A program made the translations under genes and the position numbers. Below, in pieces: positions 35,209-45,276 of a stretch of 64,000 nucleotides of DNA. This DNA comes from Gentiana macrophylla (lineage: Eukaryota > Streptophyta > Magnoliopsida > Gentianales > Gentianaceae). The stretch spans positions 34,753,871-34,817,870 of the forward strand of contig CM047813.1 in assembly GCA_026214975.1 (NCBI GenBank). The letters are read 5' to 3'. The notes below the pieces were generated by a model. The model worked only from the letters and a program-made list of their open reading frames with translations, searched no databases and had not been told where the DNA came from. The first letter of the stretch is position 1, and every line of letters begins with the position of its first letter.

Positions 35209-36289
35209 ATGTTATAAAACCGTGATAATAACATATAAAGAACAAGTGGAAAAACAAAGTGTAGAGAAGAAGGAAAATTGAATGTGTGTTATTCCAAAGG
35301 CATAATGGGTATTTATAGTAGATATTACGGTGTGACCACTATAATTTGAAATAATAAAAAACCTACGTACATTACCCTCAAAAAATAAACTACGTACATC
35401 AATCTTTTTTTTTTGAGGAAATATGTACATCAATCAGAATAACTAAAAATCCATTAATGATATTATTACATAATATAATTTAACTTTAACTCTAAAATAT
35501 TTTTATCAATACAAGGTTCTTTTTATTATTTCACCAATTAATAAATAATGATAGTGTTAGGAAAAACAAATAAATAGAGCTTTATAGATGTAAATACATG
35601 AAATAAAATAAAACACATCTTTGGCAAATACGGTTGCTAAATAATAATAGAGAGTATTCCAAAAGTAAAAAACATGTGCATTAGAGGAGAGCGGCTACAG
35701 TCAAGTTCTCTAATGGTCCAATTTTTTAATCTCTGCCGTTGAAAAAGTATATGGATAATTACGTACGTTGGATTATTTTTTTATAACACCATAATTAATG
35801 TGTATAATAAACACCTAATCGATCCTTTTAACCTCCTAAACCGGTAAACAATTTGTCTAAAAAAAAATACACGGTGTTGTTTTTCTTCCCTAGAAAAATG
35901 AATCAACTTAAATCACCACCACCACAGTATCTGCTCTGTCCAAGTTAACAAATTGCTCTGTCGAATTCTTCCTTCATCAATCCTCCACTCCGGCCGTCAA
36001 TCACCACCGCCAATCAAATTGCTCCGTCGAATTCCTCTCTCTTAATTTGGGCGTCCTTGCCAAACAACTTGAGAAAGCTGACGTAGTCGAATTCCTATTT
36101 GTTGAACCAGATATATTCATCTTCTGCTTGCTAATGCTCATTTGTGTGCTTTGTGTATAAATTATGTTCATCTTCTGCTTGCAAAATATGTGTGCTTTGT
36201 GTATAAATGTTTTCACATATATTAAGAAAGTGGTTGAATATCATAAATTTGAAGGTTAATGTCTAAAATGCCTCTTGACTATTATTAAT
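35209..36289. other. No gene found
   Basis: AT-rich DNA. Near-identical phrases containing TTCATCTTCTGCTTGC occur at about 36116 and 36167, a small local duplication. No supported coding sequence. Confidence 0.5.
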
Positions 36290-36410
36290 GCAGTAGTTGT
36301 TCAGTAATAAAAGATGTTGGATTGATAATAAATTAGGGGTAAGATAGAAAATATGGTAATAAGTATCGCATTTGTAATGTAGAATAACTTATATTGTATG
36401 ATAAATCTAA
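36290..36410. repeat. Stowaway MITE fragment, inverted relative to 30127
   Basis: The block order TAATAAATTAGGGGTAAGAT, GCATTTGTAATGTAGA and AACTTATATTGTATGA is the reverse complement of the left half of the Stowaway MITE. Only one end is present. Confidence 0.55.
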
Positions 36411-36956
36411 GGGCTAATTATTTAAAAGGACTGATTTTCAACTTATTAGGGGTAATAGGACACTCCGAAATCTTATTTAGTTATAAGGACATTCTAATTT
36501 TAAAAGGAAACTTATTTAGTTATAAGGACATTCTAATTTCAGTGAATAAAGAGGAAGAAGGAAAAAAAAAGGAAGAAATGGAAAAAAAAAAAAGCTCTCA
36601 AAGGAAAAAAAAAAAACACCACACGTTCAAAGCAGTTTTTTTTTTTTTTTAATTCACCATATGTCTAAACATCATATATTTTGATCTAAAACTCGGATCA
36701 TCATAATTTTTTCACTAAAATTCATATTTTTTCGTCTTCTTTATTCTAAAATCAAAATTTATATTTTTCCGAATACATTTCAAAAATCAATTTTTTCTTC
36801 ATAAAAATCGGCGTGGCGTATTGATCACCGTCATACATTGACAACCGACATCCATTAACCATCCCGATGCAATGGCCGCCACGATTCATTGAATACCATG
36901 ATGTATTGACCGCGCGATCCATTGACAACTTTGATCGGTGGCATCTCATTGTATAA

Positions 36957-37082
36957 GTCATCAATGTCACTGCGTCCGACACCAATCGTCACCGCGTAAG
37001 TCAACAATGTCACTGCGTCGAGATATCAATGTCATCGATAAGTCATCAATGTCACTGCATAATCGGCAATGTCATTGCATAA
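36957..37082. repeat. 21-bp minisatellite, cluster 1
   Basis: Diverged units of GTCATCAATGTCACTGCATAA, partly disrupted by CG-containing variants. Confidence 0.75.
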
Positions 37083-37463
37083 GAAAAAAGAAAAAAAAAA
37101 AAAAAAAATGACGGCCAGTTTTTATTTTATTTTTATTTTTAAATTCATCATATTTATAAACGCTCATATATTTTGATCTAAAACTCGGATCATCATAATT
37201 TTTCACTAAAATTCATATTTTTCGCTTCTTTATTCTAAAATCAAATTTGATATTTTTCCGAATAAATTTCATAAATCAATTTTTTTTCATAAAAATCTAC
37301 GTGGCGTATTCATCACCATCATACATTGACCATCTACCCGATGTATTGACCATCGGGATCCATTAACCACCCCGATGCAATGACCGCCATGATTCATTGA
37401 ATACAATGATGTATTGACCACCGTGATCCATTGACAACCTTGATCAGTGAGATCTCATTGTAT

Positions 37464-37606
37464 AAGTCATCAATGTCATTGCATCAGACATCAATGTCAC
37501 TGCATCTGACATCAATGTCACTGCATAAGTCATCAATGTCACTGCATCAGACATCAATGTCACTGCATAAGTCATCAATGTCACTGCATAATCAGCAATG
37601 TCACCG
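37464..37606. repeat. 21-bp minisatellite, cluster 2
   Basis: About seven units of CATCAATGTCACTGCATxxGx, alternating between a TAAGT and a TCAGA/TCTGA variant. Because 21 is a multiple of three, both strands stay open and give repetitive frames (MSLHxxS, AVTLMxD) that should not be read as genes. Confidence 0.85.
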
Positions 37607-37611
37607 GATAA

Positions 37612-38185
37612 GCCCGGACCACCAAGATGATCATATAGGGCACTTGTCAATCTCTTGATGATGGTAACTCTTTGCACACATAGTAAAACACACTCTACAC
37701 TAATAGGCCATCCAGATTAACTATCACCAAAGAACTCCAACCAAAATCCACCAACCATAATTGTTGTAAGCACACCATGATTATCCCCACCATTAACCAC
37801 AACTGATGAGAATATAGTGTGATCACTCCACAAATAGCCATATACACAAAAACAAGGTCGAAAGCTATCATGGTCCTGCCCTTTAACAATTGATAGCTCT
37901 TTTTCATAGTTGCAAGCTCATAAACCGGCTCCAATATAGAAACCACGCTAGCCAAATGCCATAAAGCACTTATATCAACCTGCAACCCAAGAAACAGGAC
38001 AAAGACAACCATAAGAGAAAATAAAAACAACCCCAAACTATGAGTATCCACAGCTATTATAAGCAGCACCAGAAGCCCAAAAAAGACTTAATTGTAAGCC
38101 ACCATGGTGAGTGAAACCCATAAGAAGGTAATAAAGAGCCTCATAGATCGTGACTTGTCTTTGCGAAAGCAAAAGGGACTATATA
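37612..38185 (-). pseudogene. Fragment of a plant multi-pass membrane protein gene
   Basis: A 124-codon minus frame (38069-37695) encodes a hydrophobic polypeptide containing ALWHLASVVSILEPVY and MKKSYQLLKGRT, which I recognise from a plant-specific membrane protein family (annotated in places as polyadenylate-binding-protein-1-B-binding protein). Upstream in the same frame, TFLWVSLTMVAYN is cut off by a TAA that replaces a sense codon. Downstream, a TAG interrupts LLV-SVFYYVCKE and a frameshift precedes a SALYDHLGG tail (about 37620-37660). The N-terminal part is missing. Both flanks are the same 21-bp minisatellite, so the gene fragment is embedded in repeat DNA. Family naming is from memory of its conserved motifs. 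Confidence 0.7.
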
Positions 38186-38285
38186 ATCTATTATAAGCAC
38201 CCAAATACATCACAACTAATTAGTAAAACACAATCTATGAATGCTCAATGTTTCTCTAGGACGTGTTATTGTGTCACCGCTTTGA

Positions 38286-38414
38286 GACATCAATATCACC
38301 GCATAAGTCATCGATGTCCTCAGATCGATTATGAATGTCACCGCATAAGTCATCAATGTCACTACATCAAACATCAATGTCACTGCATAAGTCATCAATG
38401 TCACTCCATCAAGT
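38286..38414. repeat. 21-bp minisatellite, cluster 3
   Basis: About six units of the CATCAATGTCACTGCATAAGT repeat on the far side of the membrane-protein fragment. Confidence 0.8.
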
Positions 38415-38529
38415 AGCATGTAAATCGGAAAAATAATTCTTACTTGGTAGTTCTTGAGCTTACACTTTTTGTCAAAATGCATATAAACACAAGTTAGACC
38501 GTAAGTATACATCGAAAAGCTATTGATCG

Positions 38530-38645
38530 CATCAAACATCAATGTCATTTGCATCAAACATCAATGTCACCGCATAATTCATCAATGTCCCCGCATCGAC
38601 ATCAATGTCAACGCATAATTCATCAATGTCCTCGCATCGAATACC
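38530..38645. repeat. 21-bp minisatellite, cluster 4
   Basis: Diverged units with CATCAATGTC cores and CCGCATAATT/CGCATCGA variants. Confidence 0.7.
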
Positions 38646-38649
38646 GATG

Positions 38650-39307
38650 CATTAACTACATTGGACTTCTTCATTCTCGAGCCAAAAGAGCATTGTATGC
38701 GCTAGATATTGGCGACTCAAGACCGATGAGATGAATCGATGCTACGGCGAAGAATCAATAGCATTTTGACGCGTTGACACGTTGCGACCCTCCTAGAACT
38801 ATTGTTCCCTATCCGGGAACGCTTTTTATAGTACCTGAAGCGAAAAAAAAAACAATAGCGAAGCATGCCAATCACCACGCCAATGGAGATACCGATTATG
38901 ACCACAAATACGATGAGCTTTCATCTCTTTCTTGACGATTTAGTTACATGTATCATATGATGAGCTTTCATCTCTTTCTTGACGATTTAGTTACATGTTA
39001 TATAATAAGTTCACCCATACTACTGTTAAAATTATTCAATAAATACATCCGAATCCATTACAAGTCGAAATTGATCTTAAGTTCAGCAATTCAAGGGAAT
39101 TCAATAAGGCCAATTGCAACAACAAACTAAACAAATGAAAGAAAAATAAAATGAACTAATGGCACTATTGGAGTCTCTTTGGCTGCATATGTGAACATCC
39201 CTTTGTCAAAGAACGAAAAAAAAAACACAAGAAAACATCATGAATCTAAACGTTCTTCAACCTAAAACATAAACAACCACAACAGCTAGCACATGAGCCC
39301 CTAATCA
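38650..39307. other. No gene found; one 47-bp tandem duplication
   Basis: GATGAGCTTTCATCTCTTTC with the following bases through GTTACATGT occurs at 38912 and again at 38959 without visible change, a recent local duplication. The remainder is unassigned. Confidence 0.6.
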
Positions 39308-39870
39308 TCAAATCGAACTCCCAAAACTCCTTCCACTAGAATTGGCCGGCTGGAGCCGGCGGCGAAAGCGGCGAAAGGGGTTGACCACATGCGGTGGTTG
39401 TGGCTTGGCTGGCGCCGGAGGAGACACAGGAGGATGAACTGGGAGGACTTCAATCAACAACCGCTGTTCATTTTTGCGGTGATTAGGATCACCACTAATG
39501 AAGTAAGCGTAAACCGACCTTATCAAGAACAACCACCGTGTTGCCGTCCCTAAACACCGAAATTGGGTGGCTTGAATTGCGTGATGATAATATCCCCATT
39601 TGTCCACTACTTGAATCGAATCACTCTTGTACACAAAACCTACAAATTAAATAAATTAAAAACGTCTTAGTTCCTAAAAACAACGAATATTACGGGAAGA
39701 AATTCATTATTTATGAAAAGAGGAGAATCAAGTAAAATTATAAGAACTAATTACGAAGGAATCGCCGACGTGAAACTTTCTCCGGAAGCCCGAAAAGAGT
39801 AAATGGAACTTTCATTAACGGGAGGTGCCGCCACCATGGCCATTACCGATTGTGAATTCCTCGGCGCCGG
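39308..39870 (-). pseudogene. Early nodulin-like (phytocyanin domain) pseudogene
   Basis: The second-exon frame (39634-39308) starts YKSDSIQVVDKWGYYH and ends with ISGDPNH, then QRLLIEVLPVHPP and a proline-rich tail, the plastocyanin-like domain of early nodulin-like arabinogalactan-type proteins. The middle of the domain (SVFRDGNTVVVLDKVG) is in a different frame, so two opposing frameshifts are present. The position expected to be Cys after SGDPNH is Arg. A first-exon remnant (RRKFHVGDSF, about 39785-39755, with TIGNGHGG upstream) lies across a putative intron. No signal peptide is recoverable. Family members are GPI-anchored apoplastic proteins; this copy cannot make one. Confidence 0.75.
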
Positions 39871-40229
39871 TCATGTGGTTTTTAAGCGCCAAAGACCACC
39901 ACTTTTCACCGGCGTTTTGACTTCTTATCACCACACGATCGAAATCTTCACCCGACTTCCTCACCGTCCTCCTAAATTCCCCATCAAATTCCTCGCTTCA
40001 TCGGACTCTTCACTAACCCGACATACCTCCTTCGGTGAGGAAGTGGTTGCGAGAGACGACGAGAGAACAAATTGAAATTGAAGCGACTTGGTATCGTATA
40101 ATGCCTTTGGAAATATAGGAGACCGAGAAAAATAAATTAGAAACGTCCTTATAACCGAATAAGTTTTTTGAGTGTCCTAAATGATTATTAAGTCTCTAAC
40201 GACGGCCTTATAACTAATATCCGCTAAAT
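39871..40229. other. Flank of the early nodulin-like pseudogene, no gene found
   Basis: The 90-codon plus frame at 39803-40075 is antisense to the decayed first exon and shows no recognisable motif. Confidence 0.45.
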
Positions 40230-40276
40230 CTAAAAATGTAGGACGACTTATATTTTGGACCGGATGTAGTATTAAA
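40230..40276. repeat. Stowaway MITE end fragment
   Basis: The reverse complement reads CTACATCCGGTCCAAAATAT, the same terminus as the MITE at 30127 with small changes. No second end is evident. Confidence 0.5.
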
Positions 40277-40670
40277 TGATTGCTTTTATTTCAGACATTT
40301 TTCCTTTTTTTTTACTTTTAGAATAATTATCTTTTTCCTGCGTTATGTTGTTTCGTTTAGTGTCCTATAAACTTTTGTATGGACATCATCAGCTTTTGGA
40401 CTTGGGGATTTCAAGAAGGGTTCTTAAATGGTCTAGTGGAGTTATAACATATTTATTTGTATGCAATGTGTGAAATTTATTCAGTGAAGAATGAAATATC
40501 AATTTTCTAGTTGAAACGAAAATCAAATTATTGAATAAGCATTATGAAAAATAAGGGTTACTTAAATTGTCTTTCACCAACGTTTTTCTGACCTAACAGG
40601 CGATTTTGGGCGCTCAACGACGGCGGCTCCTCCGCAGCTCGGATCTCCGAGCCCCACCAACATGGAATCT
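40277..40670. other. Flank and 5' end region of the LINE
   Basis: No gene. GC content rises from about 40590, probably the 5' untranslated region of the LINE. The exact 5' end cannot be set. Confidence 0.4.
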
Positions 40671-42111
40671 GCTATGGAGGGGACCAATCAACTAGGTATC
40701 GAACCTCCTTCGATGCAGCTCCGATAAATGGAAAGAAATCGAGTCAACAGTGAATACATGGCCATCGGCGTGGATGTTAAATAGTGGTGTTGATCTTCTT
40801 CGTGAACCGAAGCGGCATGAACGATTTTACATGGGAGATGGGGAGGATGCATGAGCCTGATAGTGCTGATTTCATCAACATCGCAGGGAATTGGAGAGGA
40901 ACATATACAAATGATGACCCTGTTGACATCCTGGTGCTGGATTGCGTAGAGTTATGGAGACATTGGTGGAGGGCGGTGATAGTAAAGGTGCTTGGCCGTA
41001 ATGTCTCTTTCAAAATCTTTCAGCAACAACTGAATAATATGTGGGGGAGAACTGGAGAGCCGGACATCGATGACCCTAGAACACGACTACTACGTGGTTC
41101 GATTTGTCACCAAAGAAGACTACGACCTGGCATTATCCATGGGACAATGGCTAATCTAGGGACACTACTTAACAGTAATAAAATGGAGGCCATTCTTTCA
41201 GCCCTCAAAGCAAAATAAAATTATCAACATTAGTGTTGGTAAGATTCCCAGGTATGCCCTTAGAATTGTTTAAGGACGAAAACTTTCTATTAAAGCTCGC
41301 TAGAAGAGTCGGTAAACCTGGGAAAGTGGACATAGTGACCTCCAGAACTACTAGGGCAAAATTTGCGAAGGTGTGTGTGGAAATGAATCTGCACCATGTA
41401 CTGAGAACGAAAGTAGTATTGAATGGTAATACATTTGCAGTGGAGTATGAGTTCCTACAACATATTTGCTTTGAGTGTGGCAAATTGGGTCATAAAACTC
41501 AGCAATGCCCTAATATTCACCCCCCATCTACCTCCCAACCTGGACAAGCAAATGAAGTAGCAAATACCCCAAGTAAACCAACTGGTCCTACACCCGAGAG
41601 ACCTTTTGGACCATGGATGATTGCAACAAACCGAAGAAGAAGGCCAAGTACGAGGCAGAGACCTAGAGGTGATAAGCAAACCACTAGACACCAATCTGAA
41701 CACTCTGAAGGACTGCCAATAAATAATGAGAATCAGAATGCAGATGGGTCTGTTGATGCAGGCAGACAGGAGATGAGCTCTGGCTCAAAATTTAATGTGC
41801 TATATGAAGAGGAACCTGTTTCGCAAATGAATGAGCAGCTGGGATGTCCAGACAGAACGGAAGGACTCCAGGAACAAATGAGAGAAGCTGGAGCAAACTT
41901 CAAGGAACCGGTAGTGTCCCTACTGATGAAGGACAGACCTCTTAAAGCAACCAACAAAACAATAGCCACAACTATGGACATGGACTCAGATGTGAGCAGG
42001 AACACTCAACAGGAAACAACAAAACACAATGAGATTTCTCCAAGTGAACCCACAAACACAATGCCAGCTAAACGACCTTCTACAGTAGCAGGTGCATCAA
42101 AGCCTCCATGA
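40671..42111 (+). pseudogene. LINE ORF1: DUF4283-like domain and CCHC zinc knuckle
   Basis: The probable start MESAMEGTNQL (40671) runs into a stop. After shifts, the DUF4283-type RNA-binding region is seen as YYVVRFVTKEDYDLALSMGQ, a TAG, then IKWRPFFQPSK (about 41080-41215). From 41233 an open frame of about 290 codons has RFPGMPLELF, the zinc knuckle ICFECGKLGHKTQQCP (C-x2-C-x4-H-x4-C, near 41460) and the FGPWMIATNRRRR basic motif common in plant LINE ORF1, followed by a long hydrophilic tail. The protein would bind LINE RNA. At least three lesions in the N-terminal half disable it. Confidence 0.85.
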
Positions 42112-42394
42112 ACCCCCAACAACCCCTTGTAGGATATATCTAATGTAAAGGATAAACAACCACAAACAAAGGAAGGCAGATCAGAGTCAGATATCCAAAA
42201 AACCACATGTACCAATTTGAAGAAACAATTAGGGGATGGGAACTATAAATCAAAGCCACTTGATGGGAAAAATGGGCAGCAGAAGAAGGGAGATAGCATA
42301 AATGCAGCCGCATGAAAGCTAAGGGATGAGCCACATGATAGTGTGGAAAAGATAGATAGAGGGGGCCACCCTCAACCTTGAGAACCCTCTATCA
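42112..42394 (+). other. Inter-ORF spacer of the LINE
   Basis: A stop-containing stretch between ORF1 and ORF2. Plant L1 elements usually have a short spacer or overlap here; part may be decayed ORF1 tail. Confidence 0.45.
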
Positions 42395-43259
42395 ATGAAG
42401 ATTATAATGTGGAATTGTAGAGGAGCAAGCTCGGCTGCTTTCCTCTTAAATATGAAATCTATGGTTGCTGAACACAAGCCTGACTTGTTGTGCCTGCTTG
42501 AAACTAGGGTGAGCAGTGAGCAAGCTTGGCGTATTCTCCGTTCTTTCCATTTTAATAAAAGTAATTGTGTAGAAGAAAGGCAATTCACAGAGGGCATGTG
42601 GTGTTTTTGGAATGAAAATAAGGTGCCTCATACTCTTCTGTCAAGCACAAATTATTGTCTAAATCTTGCAATTATGAAAAGCAATGAGATTAGTTGGGTC
42701 TTATATATTGTTTACGCATCCCTTATCCCTACAATAAGAAATGACTATTGGAATTATTTTGAATGAATTTCTCGGATCTTGCATCACCCCTGGTGCCTCA
42801 TAGGTGATTTTAACCAGTTTATTGATCAAGCTGATAAGAAGGGTGGCCGACCTATTAGGGGAATTAATGTAGACAATATGAGAAAGATGATTGAAGCATG
42901 TAATCTAGTGGGTGTCCAATTCCAAGGCCCCAGATTTACTTGGAAAGGACCATTGTACAAAGGGACTCATATACAAGAAAGGTTGGATCAAGCTTGGTGT
43001 AGTGTGGATTGGCTTTCCCAATTCCTTGAAGCTATGTTGACCCATTTGACAAGTACTCACTCAGACCACCATCCCCTTCTCCTCCATTTAGAGCAGACTA
43101 AGAAGAGCTTTAGAGGACCTCCTCCACTGATTTTCCAGAATGCATGGTTCAAACACTCAGAATTTGATTCATTTGTATAGGAATATTGGGATAAAAAAGA
43201 ATCAGACTTCGGGGTAGCAGCTAAGAACTTATGGACAAGGTAAGCCACTGGAATAGAAC
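42395..43259 (+). pseudogene. LINE ORF2 endonuclease (APE-like) domain, truncated
   Basis: MKIIMWNCRGA (42395) is the usual start of plant LINE ORF2. LCLLETRV, GDFNQ and SDHHPLLL mark the apurinic-endonuclease-type nuclease that nicks target DNA. An in-frame TGA near 42765 and a TAG near 43180 interrupt it, and a frameshift precedes VSHWNRTV. The downstream reverse transcriptase is absent because foreign repeat sequence starts at 43260. Confidence 0.85.
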
Positions 43260-44343
43260 TGTAATACCCTACTCCCGACTGCTAGGTCCACTGGGTCATT
43301 TTAGGAAGGGTTGCGAAGCTCTCGCCGCGACTTCAATAACAAGACTAGAAAATCCCAAAGTAGTCCCATAAATCCACAAACTGAGTTGACAATACTTCAA
43401 TAATTATTTCCATTAAAAATATTACAACAAATAAATTACAGTAATTCCTCAAAAAGAATGACATAATCCATGACGTCAAATTTTTCCTTTCTCCTCGGTT
43501 CTCGGTCAATATCATCACCTATAGTTCTCTTTTTTTTCTCCCTCGATCAGTAACCTGTAAAAATATTTGTAAAATGATAACAAAAGAAAAACGTGGCGTC
43601 AGCAAAGGGCTGGTATGAGCCGTGTGTGAGAGTGTTATACTATATAAATATAAACTTCTTTGAGAAAAATTGCAGCGGAAGTCCTTTTTAATTCTGCAAA
43701 AACGAGTTAGTAACAATTTTTGAAATAATAACTGAGTAAGAATACAAAACCAATATTTAATTTTAAGAAAATATAGTGCACGAGCATTAAGAAAACGTGT
43801 CAGGTTCATTTACAAGCATCAGCTTTGGCCGAGCCGATGAGTCAAGTACCGCCCAAACACCATATGTACACAGGGATTTCAACCTCACGCCACAAGAACT
43901 AGCCATGCCTGACAACTCCGGCCGATTGTCAGGGAAAAGAATCAACCATCACCGTGCAAACCTCCTACATGGCTCCAGCCAACCCTATCCATGCCCTAGG
44001 ACCCACGCAACAACCGTCAGCCCTTGCTTTCCCGGCTGTAGCATGAATCTTCGGGGAAAATGTACCGTCCCCACTCTTACGAGCGAGCACTCTAACTACT
44101 GTCGGAAAGACTTCGAGTCAAGAGGCCCCGGGACCGGTGACCAGCCGTTCTCCAAGAGCAGTAACTCTAATCCCCCAAGCCACCAGAGCTTTGACACTTT
44201 CGTGCCACGAGCGAGTATTATCCATCAATTCCAAGTATAGTAAAAAAAAAATGATGAGTCCGTGTTTTGTGGTGTTTTATATGGTTATTTTATATCTATT
44301 TTGTCGGGAGATACTCTTTTTCGGGTATGTTTTGGTTGATTTT
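43260..44343 (-). repeat. LTR-like sequence, probable chromovirus type, left part
   Basis: The sequence begins TGTAATACCCTACTCCCG, resembling the solo LTR start TGTAATGCCCCGTTCCCG at 5568. It has similar internal features such as an AAAGGGCTGGTATGAGC block and a later GC-rich block at 43870-44210. It is cut by the Tat element at 44344-54146 and continues beyond it. Overlapping plus frames of 101-147 codons (43797-44442) show no recognisable domain. Lineage is inferred from the end sequence alone. Confidence 0.45.
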
Positions 44344-44348
44344 CAGGG
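44344..44348. repeat. Target-site duplication CAGGG, left copy of the Tat element
   Basis: CAGGG precedes the TG terminus at 44349 and is repeated exactly at 54142-54146. Confidence 0.9.
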
Positions 44349-44938
44349 TGATGATGTCGGATATCACCTACGGGTCCAAATAACCTCTAGGACGATTCAA
44401 ACAAGAACAAAAACAATGGGGATCGTGATTTGGGATGATTAAGACTGAGCCTACGTATCCAATAGTTGAATTGGAATCAAGTCATTCGTAGTTCCTTAGG
44501 GTTGTTTATATAGAGAGGCGTCTTACCAATTTTCTTGTCAAACAAGTCGTATCATCCTTAAACCCTAAGGATCATCACGTGTTTATCCCTAGCAAAAGAT
44601 AATTATGATTATATTCTAATTACGGGATTTTCTTCCGGTAATCCAGGGATTCTCCTATAATATAGGCACATGTGTTCTTTATCACTTAAGGAAAGAGCCA
44701 GTCGGCCTTCGATGGGCTCCTCAGGCCAGCTCGACCTGATCTGCATATCCTGCCTCCAGACTAGACCGAGCTGCACTGCAGTGCGGTAGTCGGGAGGGTC
44801 ATGTACAGACCTCCCTCCTGGGGTAGGGTCTTACTGGTGTGGGGCTCCTGGCCCTAAATGCTTCCCTCCTATCTTTCTCTCTCAATCTTGGGATGTTATA
44901 AAAGTGACACGTGGCCAGGTCTATTTTCACCATCGTCA
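44349..44938 (-). repeat. 3' LTR of the Tat element
   Basis: This 590-bp LTR begins TGATGATGTCGG and ends CACCATCGTCA. It lacks a 23-bp segment (GAGAGTTAGTTTCTC...) present in the other copy and differs most around 44700-44800. A minus-strand TATA box (TATATAAA) is at 44505-44512 and a G-box CACGTG at 44908-44913. Confidence 0.92.
44505..44512 (-). promoter_or_regulatory. TATA box in the Tat LTR
   Basis: On the minus strand CTCTATATAAACAACCC, conserved in the other LTR at 53711-53718. It is the likely core promoter of the element. Confidence 0.6.
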
Positions 44939-44953
44939 TAAGCCCCCCAGGTC
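44939..44953 (-). other. Polypurine tract of the Tat element
   Basis: On the minus strand this reads ACCTGGGGGGCTTA directly before the LTR terminus TGACGATGG, as expected for plus-strand priming. Confidence 0.7.
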
Positions 44954-45276
44954 TGGCCAGACTACCTAGGAGCTGGGTAGACCTGAGATCAGTTCGGACG
45001 TTCCAAGATAACATGCTTACCATGACACGTGTCCTTGCTACCGTTTAGACTGCCGCATTGAGTGCGAGAAACGAAGCGTCGTGACACAATAATGGGGCGG
45101 TTATTCCAAGGCTTCTTTTTGGGGTTTTATAACTCCTAGTCTCATCAATCCTTTCAGACGTTACTCTTTAAATCAAGTGTGAAGTCGGGACGGTTGCCAT
45201 TCCATTCTTCCATTTCTTCGATTTCTCAAGTAAGCTTTCTTTCTTTTCTTATTCTTCTAAGTCTTTTTCGTTGTTA
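44954..45276 (+). promoter_or_regulatory. Putative promoter and 5' leader of the antisense extra gene
   Basis: Upstream of the plus-strand gene there is a GACACGTGTC palindrome (G-box/ABRE core, about 45024) and GGGGTTTTATAACTCC (TATA-like, 45125-45132), then about 145 bp of pyrimidine-rich leader. The arrangement would allow transcription towards pol from inside the 3' end of the element. Confidence 0.45.

Larger units (their letters stand above)
36651..37620. repeat. About 450-bp tandem duplication, offset about 490 bp
   Basis: 36651-37080 and 37142-37620 share the same order of blocks: CATATATTTTGATCTAAAAC, TATTTTTCCGAAT, GTGGCGTATT, CCGATGCAATG, GATTCATTGAATAC, and a TCATTGTATAAGTCATCAAT start into a 21-bp minisatellite. 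Divergence is mainly point changes and short indels. Confidence 0.8.
40671..43259 (+). mobile_element. L1-type LINE, truncated within ORF2
   Basis: A plus-strand non-LTR element holds ORF1 (about 40671-42111), a spacer, and the endonuclease half of ORF2 (42395-43259). The reverse transcriptase and poly(A) tail are missing: coding sequence runs to SHWNRTV and stops at a TGTAATACCC sequence at 43260 that starts an unrelated LTR-like repeat. No continuation is recognisable to the right, so the 3' half was lost or lies beyond the window. Several stops and frameshifts make it inactive. Confidence 0.85.

Noticed and set aside
37431..37677. Frames encoding MSLHxxSMSLH and AVTLMxDAVTLM on opposite strands
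   Set aside because: Product of a 21-bp minisatellite whose length is divisible by three, leaving both strands open.
37444..38557. CRISPR-like array of regularly spaced repeats
   Set aside because: The repeats are contiguous 21-bp minisatellite units without unique spacers, in eukaryotic DNA.
43797..44442. Plus frames of 147 and 101 codons before the Tat element
   Set aside because: They lie in an LTR-like repeat, one runs into the Tat LTR, and no motif is recognisable.
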